Assembly (NCBI RefSeq): GCF_958450345.1 | Contig: NC_088780.1 | Coordinates: 48,166,033-48,230,032 of the forward strand | Reading direction: 5' to 3' | Origin: Calliphora vicina | Lineage: Eukaryota > Arthropoda > Insecta > Diptera > Calliphoridae | Length of the DNA: 64,000 nt | Shown here: positions 31,378-44,190 of the stretch, in pieces | Numbering within the stretch: the stretch's first letter is position 1 | Layout of the letters: every line of letters begins with the position of its first letter | Position numbers and translations under genes: made by a program | Notes under the pieces: model-generated | What the model was told of the DNA's origin: nothing | The model's input: the letters and a program-made list of their open reading frames with translations, nothing else | Databases searched by the model: none

Positions 31378-31445
31378 AAGGGTACCATTTTCTATTGCTT
31401 AAAGTTACCTTTAACTATAAAGGCAAGTTGTAATAATGGCCCTTA

Positions 31446-31860
31446 GTCATACAAAAAACTTCCTTTGACATTGTAAACATACAATTGTTTGGCCGACAAA
31501 ATACAAATTATACATTTCTGTATGTAGACAAAGATCCAAACAACTAAACCAATTTACCACAATTTATATTTTATACTAATTCTTAAGTAATTACCCTAAT
31601 TGTTCAATAACGAGACTTTAAGAAAAAAATCAATTCAAATGCATCTGAGTACAAAAAAAAAACAAACAAACTTATATTCGTATGACGTAGATAATCGTTT
31701 GGATACACAAATTTTATATATACGGGATATTCATGGATGGGATACATGGATGCTTAGTCGTTTTGGTTAACAACACACAAGAAACAGACGCCACAACAAT
31801 TGCAACAATACAAATACAGAAAATTATTCTACCAATCTATACAAAAAAAAATAAAAAAAT
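31446..31860. other. AT-rich spacer, nothing recognised
   Basis: No gene or repeat arm recognised. Confidence 0.4.
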
Positions 31861-31861
31861 T

Positions 31862-32548
31862 AAAGAAGGTATAGTCGATCAAATCTTACCATATGATACC
31901 CTACAATAATTTCAATCAGTTTTTTTTTTTCGTCAATGATTTTTGGCAGTGAGCCTTCTATGGGACCAATTTGGGAGCGATAGCTATGAAATTAGGTCGC
32001 ATGATTTATTTTGATATCAAACTTCTTTCTGTTAAATTTTATTTGAAGACCGACATACTTTCTCCTAAAAGTCGATTAGGTCGATTAGGTGATTTCTTTT
32101 CATATGAATTTTATTTATGTTGTAATTTATCGAATTTTATTAAAATTGGTCAATATTTAAGGATTTTACAGCTATTTTAAGGAAAAGGATATATGGGAGT
32201 ATGATGAGTCCTTGAAGGTATTGAAATAAAATTAGGCACACAGTTTATTAATACAACTATAAGAACATGTACCATTTTTTCTGGTCCAAAAAATTGGTGC
32301 AATTACATTTTTAAAATTCAGGATATATGGGAGGTAGGCGTGTCCTTGCATCGATTTTCTTGAAAATTGAGACTTTTCTTAATTAAACAGACACCAAATT
32401 TTATCATTCTACGATCACTCTTCTTTTTTTGACCACACGATATATGGGGTCGACTCAGAAATTGTTTCTGTACTTCAATATTTTTGGGCGTTACAAACAC
32501 CAGCACAAACCCAATATACCCTCCCCATTATAATGGCGTAGGGTATAA
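31862..32548 (+). repeat. Family A repeat, diverged copy 4
   Basis: Head remnant GTATAGTCGATCAAATCTTACCAT, then GATACCCTACA; the tail reads GGGCGTTACAAACACCAGCAC and ATTATAATGGCGTAGGGTAT. It is more decayed than copies 1-3. Confidence 0.6.
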
Positions 32549-32809
32549 AAACTTGCATAGCAAGAACGCAATACATTGTTACTATTAAACCAACACCGAC
32601 CATGCAACACTGCAAAACATCGTGCAACAACCAACAAACGACTACAAATGAGGAATGAGAGAAAAAAGATGAACTATTTTTAGTAATTTTTCATTTTAAA
32701 GAGTTACAGAAAGTACAAGTTTTTTTTGTATTAAATAATGTGAAAAAAAATTATTGCAGAGGTAGGGGAAAAAGTCATTGAGTTAATAAGCCAGCTACAG
32801 AAAAAAAAT

Positions 32810-33800
32810 ATATAAAAATGCTGGATTTTTTTAAATTTTTAGCTTTTATTTTGAAACATTTATAGAATATAAATTTATTCATTGTTAGGTATGATCTTTT
32901 CACTATTGATAAGATATGGATTCTGAGCCAATAGAACTGCTCATTTTTTGAGGCCAAGAACGAATCAAGACAATATCGGAAACTCGTATCCCAGAGAGAG
33001 CTTTCTGCATCAATCGTAACAAATGGTAGTCGGATGGAGCACGGTCAGGACTATAAAGTGGGTGAGACAAAACTTCCCAACCACTTCCTTCTAATTACTT
33101 TTTAACAGGTATTGCAATATATGGCCGAGCGTTGTCAATATTGGAATATTACTGTTTCATGCCTTCTGGCGTTTTTCGGTCAATGCTCACTTCAAACGAA
33201 TCAGTACAAGATCCCTATGATGGTTTGGTCAAATTGGAGCAGCTCATAATATATAGGACTCTTTTGCTGCCACCAAATACAGAGCATTACCTTAGCGCCG
33301 TGGATATTTGGCTTTGATATCGATTCGACTGGTAGGCCGGGCTTTACCTACGATCTCTTACACTTCGGGTTGTCGTAATGGATCCGTTTTTCATCGCAAG
33401 TAATGATTCGGTTTGATTTTCTTTTATAGAGTTTAAGCATCATTCGGACCTGCAAAATCGCCTTGAATTAGTACCCAATTTCCCTGCTTTTGGATGGATC
33501 CTGCTGCAAGCAAACGTTTTGAAATTGCAGCTTGAGTAGCTAGCTTGAGTTTGACAACAATATTCATGGAGTAATAACTCCAATACTTGGTCTTCAAACT
33601 TTTTTGGCTGGCTTGGGCGATCTTTGTTTTCCGTGTAAAAATCACCACTACTGAACCCCACAAATCACCTCTCGCGCATTGAAACCGATGGAACACATTC
33701 ACCATAAGCTTTCGTGAGCAATTGGTGTGCTTCATCGTCACTTTTTTTCAAAGTAAAGCAAAACTTCCCGCATGATGATTTATTGATACAAAATTCGAAA
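32810..33800 (-). pseudogene. Mariner transposase relic, nearly full length
   Basis: On the minus strand it holds, from high to low coordinates, the helix-turn-helix part (IAQASQKSLKTKYW, QAAISKRLLAAGSIQKQGNW), the middle part around 33300 and the C-terminal part at 32880-33070 with SKNEQFYWLRIHIL. It matches the relics at 5685-8790 and 19820-20165 at the DNA level. Frameshifts and stops are frequent, and the segment between helix-turn-helix and middle is shortened. A family B repeat follows directly at its 5' side. Confidence 0.75.
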
Positions 33801-33825
33801 TTTTCGAAGCAAAAAAAAAAATTTG

Positions 33826-34335
33826 TTTATATACACTTCACCATTAGTGAAATTTGTAATTTCTACATTTTTCATTTACGACCCCACAAAGTATATATAT
33901 TCTGGATCGTTATAGATAGCGAAGTCTGTCCGTCTATATGTTGAAATAAACTTTCCGTAGCCCCCAAATAACTTACATACATGATTCATACATCAATATA
34001 TTGGAAATTCTTCCGGCTCGGTTGCTATTTAAAATCGAAAAAATCGGTCCACAAATGGCTGAGATATAAGGAAAAAACCGGGACAACCTCGATGTTTGGC
34101 CCATTTTTGATCTATATCTCGATTACTAAGTCATTAATATAGACAATATGGATATATAATGATAGATATTTCAAAGTCCTCAGTTGGACATACAATAAGT
34201 CAAAATCGGCAAAAAAATATTTTTTAACCCGAATTTTTTTTTATAAAAAAAAAATTTTTTTCATAAAATCTTTTTCCCAAAAAATAAAAAAATGTCGAAT
34301 AAATTAAAAAAAAAAATTCAAAAGCTATTTTAAAA
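33826..34335 (-). repeat. Dispersed repeat family B, minus-strand copy lacking its head
   Basis: It reads, on the minus strand, the B tail (GTAGAAATTACAAATTTCAC, then TGGTGAAGTGTATATA), the CCCACAAAG/ATATATATTCTGG segment and the A/T homopolymer region. The head is replaced by an unrelated plus-strand head fragment at about 34338-34400 that carries TTTGGCCGTGCCGAA and ACCCTCCACC, as in family C. Confidence 0.6.
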
Positions 34336-34601
34336 AAAAACATATAAGAGTACTATATTTGGCCGTGCCGAATCTTAAATACCCTCCACCTAAATATGAT
34401 GGTATAACAACTGAAATAATATAACAATTGTTAGCAAGACTAGTTTACGCAGATCTAATTCAGCAATTTTTAATTGAAATTCCTATTAGAACGTATGAAA
34501 TTTAACAATTTATATACTTAATAATAAGTTAGTACGTTTGGATCTACATTTTTCCTTTTTAACCTCAAGGGAAGATTCTTCACTGAAGAAACAGATTATA
34601 A

Positions 34602-35130
34602 ACAAGTAAGAGTGCTATATTCGGCTGTGCCGAATCTTATATACCCTTCACCAAATTATACCTTAAAATTTTAAATATTTTTAGGTAAACAAAATTGAAT
34701 TTTTTAATTTTTTGAAAAAATTTTTTTTTCGATTGTTATTTTAAATTTTTAAAATTTTTTTTTTTAAATTTTTAAAATTGTTAAAATTGCAAATGTCTTT
34801 GAAATATCTATCATTAGATATCCATATTGTCTATATTAATGCCTTAGTAATCCAGGTCAAAAATCGAGGTTGTCTTGGTTTTTTCCTCATATCTCAGCCA
34901 TTTGTGGACCGATTTTGCTGATTTTAAATAGCAAAATTCTCGAAAGCATGTCTGACAGAATTATTGATTTCAACAGACAGACAGACGGTCAGACAGACAG
35001 ACGGACATGGCTTAATCTACTCCGCTATCTATAAGGATCCAGAATATATATACTTTGAAATGAAAAATGTAGAAATTACAAACGGAATGACAAACTTATA
35101 TATACCCTTCTCACGAAGGTGAAGGGTATA
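34602..35130 (+). repeat. Dispersed repeat family B, full-length copy
   Basis: ACAAGTAAGAGTGCTATATT, the hairpin TTCGGCTGTGCCGAA, TATATACCCTTCACC, homopolymer region, CAGACAGACGGACATGGCTT, then TTACAAACGGAATGACAAAC and the tail GGTGAAGGGTATA. Non-coding. Confidence 0.8.
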
Positions 35131-35744
35131 AAAAAGGTATACAAATATATTTAGACAAATTATGGGATATATGAACTATTACACAATGCAACAGTGAAAA
35201 AAACACACAATCATGACTATATAGGTTCGACTCTACTACCAAAGGGTAGTAAAACCCTATACTCAGTTTGTCCATTTTGGTGACCGATTTTTTTTTTATG
35301 GGCCCCCAAAGTTTCTGAAAATCAGTTGGGCCTCTAAAAAAGGTGTCATCAGTTTTTGGTTAACAGCTAATTCAGACTTTGTGATACGGCTTAACTTTAT
35401 ATGGCAATAATATTGCTAAGATTCCGCCAAATAAATTTTGTTACAATTTTTTTCCAAAAAATAGCTTGTTCGTGCACTTTTGTTGAAAAAATATAGGATG
35501 AAAAATTTTTTAGAATAACTTCCAGGGTCTCCAAATTGTTCACTAACAATATTTACCAAAGTTGTAGCTACGGTAAAGTTGCACAACTCTTGAGAACATA
35601 TCAATGCATTCGGAACGTGTCTAGTCACTCTAAATAGCACATAAAGATCACTTTGTACCTTAACAATTTTCGTTTTTACTATTTTTTACGCTAAAACAAA
35701 GATTTTTTGTTAAAATAGTATGATCAAGTCCACACTTCTATGTT

Positions 35745-36750
35745 GTGCTGTATTATTTACTCGGCTGAGGTGTTCGGAATGAGGATCAGTGAGTGGACCC
35801 TCAATGTCACACATTTAAAAAAAATCGCCAAAAAGCCATTTATGATCCGAATGAGCTGAAATTTAAAATGTAGATAGTCCTTGAGAAGGTATACAAAAAT
35901 ATGCTTTTATCTGTAGGTATCTTTTAGTTCAAGAGATATTTAAGTTTAATTTTTTTTTAAATTTTGCTCGATCTTTTTTTGTATTTTATATATGATGGGC
36001 ATACGAAAGGTCGAAATTTGTTTTTATATACGACGTATATTTGCGATAAAATTCTAAAGAAAAGAAAATAAAATAAACCTGATAACAATTATTTCGTCCC
36101 AATAAAAAGTTACACGCATCCAAAGTTGAAGCATCTTTTTATATATTTCAACTTTGTATGCGTGTGTTTTTTAAGTTTTTTCTCAAAAAAGTCCCCATAT
36201 TTTTTCTTTTATAAAAAACTAATTTTCTTCGTGGCTATATACATTTTTTTATGATCTGGAAAGAGAACTTAATGCTAAAACGTATAAAGTAAAATTTGAC
36301 TAACTTAAGCGGACATTGTACACCCCAGCCCTATCCAAACTTGGCCAATTTTGAAACAAAATTTTAGGTTTGAGTAAAAAATTCTAAAAACGCAAAGCAC
36401 CGATCCTCAAAAGCTCGTCATATTTATATAGCCCTATATATTGTTTATATATATACAAAACGCTTTTACTATCATACTGTAAATAACGTCAAAGTTGGCT
36501 ATTTTCTAAAAAAAACTCAGTTTTTGGAACGCATTTTCCAATTTTGATTGTCTATTTTGGACGTGAGCGTGTTTTACAGAGACAGACAGACGGACAAACG
36601 GACATAGCTCAATCCACTTAGAATTTCATAAGGATCAATAATATATATGCTTTGTTGGGTCTCAGATGAATATTTCTCAATGTTACACACGGAATGACAA
36701 ACTTATATACATATACCCTCACTCACCACTTATGGTGGTGGAGGGTATAC
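35745..36750 (+). repeat. Dispersed repeat family C, copy 1
   Basis: It shares with 47440-49125 the segments AAAAAGTTACACGCATCCAAA, GGAAAGAGAACTTAATGC, CCTATCCAAACTTGGCC and TTAAGCGGACA. It ends with GACAGACAGACGGACAAACG, GTTACACACGGAATGACAAA and TATGGTGGTGGAGGGTATAC, a tail architecture like family B. Confidence 0.65.
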
Positions 36751-36775
36751 AAATTAATTTAGTTTACCTCAAAAT

Positions 36776-37093
36776 ATTTATGGATATCTAATGATAGATA
36801 TTTCAAAGTCCATTATAACGACGTATATAAGGCTATAGTAAATTGGACCTACAATGAGTCAAAATCGGGAAAAATATTTTTTAACCCGAATTTTTTTTTA
36901 TCAAAAAAAATGTTTGTCATAAATTCTTTTTCCCAAAAAAAAAATTGAAAAATGTCGAATATATTTAAAAAATTTCGAAAAAAACAATTTTTAAAAAAAA
37001 ATAAATTTTGTTTACCTAAAAATATTTAAAAAAAAATGTTAAAGTATAATTTGGTGAAGGGTATATAAGATTCAATGTAGCTCTCTTACATGT
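36776..37093 (-). repeat. Dispersed repeat family B, 5' half on minus strand
   Basis: Minus-strand head ACATGTAAGAGAGCTACATTG and TATACCCTTCACC at the high-coordinate end, then the homopolymer region up to the AATGGACTTTGAAATATC segment. The distal half is missing. Confidence 0.65.
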
Positions 37094-37099
37094 TTAAAC

Positions 37100-38580
37100 T
37101 ATAATGTTCAATAATTAAGTGAGAAGGAATGACAGATATGTACCCTTCCACCTATTGTTAAATCCGCATTTTTAAGTCATACACCTAGACCAATTTTAGG
37201 ACCAAGTTATAAACTCCAATTGCCGAACAAATTGTATATAACCATGAGCCGTTTTACTTAAATTGGACATATCCGTTTAAAAACAACAGATTTATATAGA
37301 ATTTCTATGAAATATTTTTTTTTAATTTTCTACATCTAATATGAAATAAATATAAAAGAGATATCTGTATAAGTATAAAATTAAGTACAGCATACCCTTT
37401 TCCACAAAAGTATTTTCAAATATAATCCAAGAAATGACCTTTGCTCCCACCCCTTGAACATTAACTATAAAAATAGTTTAACTACTAAAAAAAACATAAA
37501 GAAAAACTGCGCTATTAAACAAAAACAGACATTACATCCATGTACGAGTTTTTTTCACATTGCACAGACAAATTTAGTATATTTTTAGTACAAAAATAAA
37601 TACTAAAAAAGAAAACCACAAAAAAACACAATAGTATAAAAATGTCTTCAAATATGTATAAATATACGCTGGAGTCTAATAATTCAACAGAGAGATAGAA
37701 AAAAACGCATATAAATAGCCGGGTCATACGCTATACTCATAGTACCATGAATTAACTGAAGAACTTAAGAATTCCATACAAAAACTAAAACACTATTTCA
37801 ACTTGGCCAAGAATAAAATGCTGAACAGAATTTTTATCTCTTTTTTTTTCTAGTCACTTAAATAGCAAAAGCGATACAAGAGTTGTTGAGCAAAAACAAA
37901 AAAAGAGGTGCAGCAGCAAATAAGGAAGTTTATGTTCATTTATTTATTCTTAGTATTGTTTGGTTTTTTTTCTTTGAAATGCTTTCGTACATAATTGTAA
38001 ATGTATCTTGTAGTTGGCGTTCTGAATAAATACTGCAGTCCATTTCACTTTCACATGCATTTAAGAGTAAATGTTTTTGTTATGTGGCCAGCAATAATTC
38101 TCGCTTAACAAAAGTAAAAGGGAAAGCTGAATTACACACTATTTATAATTTCTATACTACTAATATATAAGAACATAAATATTAAATATACAAAAATATA
38201 AATATACTTGATCTGAAAATATATATATTTAAATTTCATAGAGTAAAGGTTATAATTAATTTTGTGGTAGAACATTAGTATGAAATCCTCGCTTGCAGAC
38301 CTTGGAAAAAATTAAACAATGTAAAACATACTTTCATCTTCTGAACTAAGTATTAAACAAAAAAAACGAACTTTATTTTAAGTATGAATTTTTTTTTTTT
38401 AATTTTCAGGAGAGATGTTTTGTATTACTAGATATGAAATTTTTATGTTTTACTATTTCCAAATTTACCAAATAAATATTTGGTATTTTTTAATGAGTGT
38501 AAAATATGATTTAAATTTTATTTCCATCAAGACTTCCTATTCAGTTGAATATTTTCAATGCTTCGTAGCAGTATTATCAA
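37100..38580. other. AT-rich spacer, nothing recognised
   Basis: No coding frame with recognisable content. The sequence looks like intron or intergenic DNA. Confidence 0.4.
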
Positions 38581-38589
38581 CTCAACCCT

Positions 38590-38870
38590 AGGGAATGATA
38601 GGATTAGGAGACGAATTACCAGGAGTACACCGCAAGGCGAGGTTTTGAATTCACTGTTATGGTTTATCGGTTAATTTTCTTTTCTTGATCTTTGAATCTA
38701 AGGTTACGAAGATAGTTGACTATGCGGATGACGTTGTTATTCTGATCAAGGGAAAGTTTATTTCAACAAACAGTATATTCAACAATCAGGCTGGGCCAAG
38801 ATGAATGAGTTGGGTGTAAATCCAACGTAAACAGAGTTACGTTGCATTAAAGGGTAGAATGTTTTAATTT
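38590..38870 (+). pseudogene. LINE reverse transcriptase fragment with YADD
   Basis: Reads RSTPQGEVLNSLLW, then after a frame break KIVDYADDVVILIKGKF. The TPQGxVLSPLLW and YADD motifs belong to the palm of non-LTR reverse transcriptases; both catalytic Asp residues of YADD are kept. The frame is broken between and after them, so it is a dead fragment. Confidence 0.7.
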
Positions 38871-38887
38871 GCCAAAAATAGACGGCG

Positions 38888-40690
38888 CACAGTGGTATAG
38901 AAAAAAATTAGGGAAATAATCCTGTAACTTCTTAACGGTTAGTCCGATTTGAATGACATTTCACATGCGTAAAAAGTTAGGTAAATTCTCTGTCAGATGT
39001 TAAGTTTTCCCTAATTAATTTGCAACGTAAAAAACATAAAGAAGACATGTTATATATCGATGGATATATAGCAAAAAATATCTTTTGACAATTAAAAAAT
39101 TCATGGAATACTTTTTTGAAAAATATGCTAAAAAATGCTTTTTATTGAGTTTTTTGCAAAGAAACAAAATTTTCAAAATAAAATTAAATTTTTATTTATG
39201 AATGAAATTTAATGAAATTTTACAGTTAAAAATTTTACTATTAAAAATAAAATCAAATTTTGAAATTTGTTATCAGGAATTCCACAATTCCAAAAATATG
39301 TTTAGAAAACTCACAACAATGGGATTTTTTAGTTTTTTGGTTACAATATCCCTACCAGGGGCGGAGTTAGCGGAACCCTTTACAAGACTAATTAAAAACA
39401 TATTGAGCCATCTAAAATAGGTTAGAATATTTTGATATCGACTATGTGATTTGAAAATTTTTGGCCTAAAGTTGAATTTAACATAGAAAATAGACATTAT
39501 TTAGATGGACCTGGTCGCCTCGGTATCGACAATTTTAAAATATTTAGTATAAAGTTAGCTATTCAAAAAGTATAAATTCTTAATATATATTTTTATAAAT
39601 TTGTCGAAATAACTTTAAAAGCAAAAAAATTCTTTTTTTCAAAAACTACCGAAAAATCGCATTTTTTAAGATTTTTAAATTCAAATGCATATAACATTGG
39701 AGGTAGTCATTATTTTTAAACAACTATTTTTGTGTTTGACATATACTTTTTTTTGTTAGTTTAATAAAAGAAAAGTAGAGAAAATTGGGAAATATTAGAA
39801 CCCGCTGTTATCAAAAAACTGAGGTGGGGTGTAAAAATGTTAAAAATTTAATTTTAAAATGCGAATATCTCCTAAGCTATAAAATATTGTTACGTTTTAA
39901 CCTTTTCAAAACGCTGGATTATTTACTTTAAATAAACCGGATACTTTTGATTGCAAATAAAAGCCGTTTAGTAGTTTGAAAATGGTAACAACTCTTTATT
40001 TATTCAAATTTACAACAACAACAGAATTAAATAGTCACTCAATGTTTTTTATACACGTTTGCAAATTCGCAGAAATACAGACACAATTTATAATGTACAC
40101 GAATTTACTTGAAAAACACAACACACTTTAAGGCACCAATTGATGTTTATTCGAAAAGCGTCTCTGATAAACTGACTCATGACTGCAACCTCTGCCACTA
40201 TTTATAACACTGACATCTGCACTCTAGATTGCTCTTTAACTGTCAAAGTTCGAATATTCTAGATCATACGCCATCTGTGGTGTACTTTCCACAATGTTCT
40301 TTAACTGAATATTCGAATTCAAACAGCGTTGCCAACTTACGATCAATGGTCAACAGAAAGCTTTTATTTAATAATGCCCACACATATGTTACAGTTTGCT
40401 ATTACAGCAATGTTATTTGAGAGCATTATGCCCTTAAAATCGTATATTGTTACGAAGTACAATTTCGTAACAATATAATAGTCGGGACGTTCGATAAGGA
40501 TATTCCAGTTATGTAATTTTTTTTTTAAATCGGAACAGAAACGAAGAAATAAAATGGTTTTAAAAATGTAACATACCCAAGGTTTCCTAGTTTGGGGACC
40601 CCTGGCCACGCCTTTGGTTGGTCCATGAGGTCCACATTCAAAGCTTAAACTCAACAATACTTCCTCTTTACGCATGTTTAATAATAACAA
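38888..40690. repeat. Dispersed repeat family D, copy interrupted by a solo LTR
   Basis: It starts CACAGTGGTATAGAAAAA and continues with GGGAAATAATCCTGTAACTT. 39430-39520 matches 57130-57260 (GGTCCAT... TTCAACTTTAGG). 39840-39885 and 40490-40680 match the inverted counterpart at 56580-56800 (GCGAATATCTCCTAAGCTAT, ATGTAACATACCC). The solo LTR 39889-40472 sits between these two parts. Confidence 0.6.
39889..40472 (-). mobile_element. Solo LTR of a gypsy-like retrotransposon
   Basis: 584 bp with TGTTACG at one end and CGTAACA at the other, flanked by the 4-bp direct repeat ATAT (39885-39888, 40473-40476). On the minus strand it has a TATA-like TATAAATAGTGG (about 40205-40194), then a TCAGT initiator-like site and AATAAA signals (about 40000), so transcription would run minus. 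No internal retrotransposon sequence adjoins it, as expected after LTR-LTR recombination. The 4-bp target fits gypsy-type elements. Confidence 0.75.
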
Positions 40691-41581
40691 TCGGTTAATA
40701 ATAACAAGCACGTTATTCCAATGCTTTTTGAGTCCGAATTTATTAACAAAAGAGACTTTAAATTATATAACAGAGTTAAAATGATGCAAATGAAGAACAC
40801 ATTGTCATAACAAAATGTGGTAAGTCGCAAAAAGACTCCTAAAATTAATTAATAAAACTGCATTGACTGATTTCAAAAATATTTAAAACAAAGGATTTTG
40901 GAACTTTTTTCATGTATCCTGTAATATTTGTCAGAAGGGACTTTGAACGTTGGAACACTAAGTTAGCAAATATATATTCTGGGTACTTATAAAATTCTAA
41001 AGATCGTCATAGAACAAAAAATCTCTTATAAATATCACTATCGGGGGAAAATTCGGCATATAAGATTTCCGTACTGATTTTTGTAAAGATCAGCCTGCAA
41101 CTGGTCGTAGTTCTCATATAAGGACCAATTCAGAAAAACGCATCCAATCGATTAGCTCAAAACTGGTTTCATTGCAAAGAAAATTTTGTGAAGATGGTTC
41201 TAGTCACCTTAAACACTACATTAGGTCCATGCGGTCCATTCGTAAAGTCGATTTTCGAATTTTCCCAATTTTGAATATTTAACATGTGTATGTCATAAAA
41301 TTTTCTATGTAGGAAACTCTACCGATGTGTAGATTCACTAAGAAGAAATTTGGAAATTCGAATTTTAAAGGGGTAAAAACGGAAACCCCCGCTAATAGTG
41401 ATTTAATAAAGAAATATTGGTTTTTCAGAGTGACAAAAAATTTACCAAAACGGGCCAATTTCGCATAATTTGGTACTTATTGATACATAATAGTTCCTGG
41501 AATAATTTTTCTAAGACGATCCAGATTGAACCAGTTAAATATTTTTATACAAAATGGACAAAATTTGGTGCTGTATTATAT

Positions 41582-42708
41582 CAGTGTTGCCAATTCTTGG
41601 TGAACAAAAAGGGCTAAATGCTTAAAAAAAAGGCTAAAAAAGGACTAAAAAGTGTCTAAAAAAGTTCTAACATTTTTCCATTAAAAAATACATACATTTG
41701 ACACAAAAAACAACTTTGAATGTTACATTTGGCTATGCCGAATAGACAAACAAAGATGTATGAATATAACACACGTTCCAGGGCAAATTTTTTATATGAA
41801 AGACAAATTATGTACAAAGTAATCCTTTGTGATAACTACGAAATCGATGGAGAATATTTTGATAATTGAATATATTTCAAATATGTCTCTCATGTAATGC
41901 CGGATAAAAATATTCTAAAAATTATACACGTCGTCGGACAGAATTGATTTTCATTGGCAAAAACATAAATTTTGCCATTAGTTAGTAAACATATCAAAAC
42001 TACAGTAGCCAAAATATTTGATCAAAATATTAGAAATTACGGGTGTGGCATGCTGTAAAGTTTACAGTGTAAACATAAATATTTAATTTTGGACAAAAGT
42101 TAGTTTTTTATATTTGATCAGATATAATGATCATAGCTAAACTATTAACATTAATATTAACAATTTTCTCTATAATAATTATGCTTTTTAATTTAAATCT
42201 TTGTAGTCGTTTTTATTTTACTTGCTTATATTTATTAGTCTAATATATGATTTATGACCATTTAACAATGGGTGTACATTAAAAAAATCCAAAAATATCT
42301 CAATCGTTTCAAAAGTAACAGACTTCTGGCCGTTGAACACACAATTCTGAGCAACCATGCAATAATACAACATGTATTTTTGGACAAAATTTAAAGATAT
42401 AATTTGAGCACTAGAGCAATTTGAGCACAGAGAATTTTTGGAAGGTTCCAACAATTTGTATGTGCTTAATTTGTTTACTGGTTAAAATGTTTTAGTTAAT
42501 TTTTGTCATAATATTCCTGCCAATTTTTTTGAACAGATTTTATATCATTAGAGTAAATATGTATATAAGTTTTGATTTAGTCTCAAAAATGGCTAAATGA
42601 AAATAAAAAAGGCTAAAAAAATGGCTAAAGCCTAAACTATTTTTTTGTGGCTAAAAAAGATTGAAAAGGGCTAAATTTAGCCCAAAAAGGGCTAAATTGG
42701 CAACACTG
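41582..42708. mobile_element. Non-autonomous hAT element with GGCTAAA arrays
   Basis: Ends CAGTGTTGCCAATT at 41582 and its complement AATTGGCAACACTG ending 42708; flanking repeat ATATTAT-type: ATTATAT at 41575-41581 and 42709-42715 (7 bp visible; hAT usually gives 8). Both subterminal regions carry many copies of GGCTAAA (41609-41660, 42590-42700). The interior is AT-rich without a recognisable transposase. CAGNG ends support hAT. Confidence 0.8.
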
Positions 42709-42719
42709 ATTATATTGAC

Positions 42720-43620
42720 TGATTAAATCCCTTCTTAGTGAATCTCTTTGGGGGAGACTAATCTGTAAAACAAATAGCATGTCTTTAGCTTCAAGCGTTT
42801 GAATATAGTTAACCCATGGTGCTTCACAACCCATATCATAATGTTTTGTTGTAAAACTTAGAATAAATTTGAGTTTTTTATTTTTTTTTATAGAAACCAA
42901 GAATATTGAATACTGAATCTTAAACATTGTTAAATTACTAAGAATGCTAGTTATTCTAACAAATTTTCTGTTTTGTTAGGCTGATTTACTATTAAGCTAA
43001 ACTACCGGGAATGAAATGTATTGTATATTTTTTATTTTTTCCAGCAAATTAGAAACTATATATTTGCACAGTTTGTAAAATTAAATGAAATGTTTGCATA
43101 TTGAAATAAAACTGTAAATTCTTTAGAAAATATATTTTTAACAAGACTTGAAATTAATATTTATGTATAACTTGAGTTTATTATTAAACCATAAGTGTAT
43201 AATAATACATTTTCTATATACTCGATAAATTTGCTATACTTCTTAATAACAAAACAACTAAATTTAGATACAGCATTTTTGTTATAATTGTTGTCACATG
43301 TGACGTATGATTAATATTTATAAAATTATTATTATAATATTATTCATACTGCTTTTCATCTTGACGTATGATTAATATTAAATACACCCACTTAATCATA
43401 CGCAGAATAAAATTCTATTATCACAATTGTGTTAATTTTCAGTATTTATTTAAAATACAATTCATTTAAATGTCAAAAAAATAATTTTTATTTACGTGAA
43501 ATGTTAATTTTAATAGTTACTTAAACTGTATAGTTTCATTTTGTTGCAATGTTTTAAAGTTCAAAGGTCTGTTAGGTTTGTTTAAAAGCAGTTTAACCAT
43601 ATAAAGGGTATTTCATTAAA
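42720..43620. other. AT-rich spacer with local GACGTATGATTAATAT duplication
   Basis: TGACGTATGATTAATATT occurs twice (43301 and 43363), 62 bp apart. Nothing else recognised. Confidence 0.4.
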
Positions 43621-43624
43621 TACT

Positions 43625-44190
43625 TTAAATAAAATAAAGTGTGTATGAGATATCATCGATATGTTTTATTCGTTTGAAAGGCCTATCGATGTCATTATGA
43701 CCACCGCGGCTTCGATGGGTGTCAACATAGATGTCCAATGACTCGGGCGCATAAAGCCTGATTTTGACTATGTTGGCTTTGAAGACTGCTGCGGTTTGTG
43801 GCTTATTCACATAGACCTACGACTTAAGAAAACCCCACAAGAAAAAATCTAACGGGGGTCAAATCGCACGATATCGTTAGCCAGTTCAAATCACTTCCCC
43901 TTGAGATGACCATGCCCTAAAATTGCACAAGAAAAAATCTAACGGGGGTGAAATAGCACGATATCGTTGGCCAATTCAGATCACTTCCCCTTAAGATGAC
44001 CATGAATTCAAATTGCTAGTGCGGAGTGCCCAATGTGACATTAGAACGGATCGCCGTCCAGTTGAAAACACATATCGTTGGTGTCCATATCATACAATTC
44101 AGGCCATAAGAAGTTGGTAATCATCGACCTATAGTGCTCGTCGTTCTTCCCTATTGGAAGACCCTTTATATTCTTATATTTAGTATAATG
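43625..44190 (-). pseudogene. Tc1/mariner-type transposase relic with internal 90-bp duplication
   Basis: On the minus strand: KNDEHYRSMITNFLWPEL, DMDTNDMCFQLDGDPF (second Asp region), then two decayed copies of the HGHLKGK...ELANDIV part followed by remnants of DFFL, then NKPQTAAVFKANIVKI, APESL and HRSRGGHNDI. This is the common insect mariner-like pattern (FWPEL...FQQDGA...DFFLWG...HRSRGGH). Positions 43836-43925 and 43926-44015 are tandem copies. Many stops. A fragment of the same family lies at 62768-62950. Confidence 0.7.

Larger units (their letters stand above)
23412..31442. mobile_element. Harbinger-like MITE split by the BEL/Pao insertion
   Basis: Left half 23412-23458 begins GGGCCATTATTACAACTTG; right half 31383-31442 ends with its exact 19-bp complement (31424-31442). 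TTA flanks both ends (23409-23411 and 31443-31445), a 3-bp duplication as in PIF/Harbinger elements, whose ends often start GGG or GGC. Joined and without the retrotransposon the element would be about 107 bp and non-coding. Superfamily assignment rests on target size and ends only. Confidence 0.75.

Noticed and set aside
35221..35245. GGTTCGACTCT as a tRNA B-box
   Set aside because: No A-box at a suitable distance and no flanking T-stem or acceptor complementarity.
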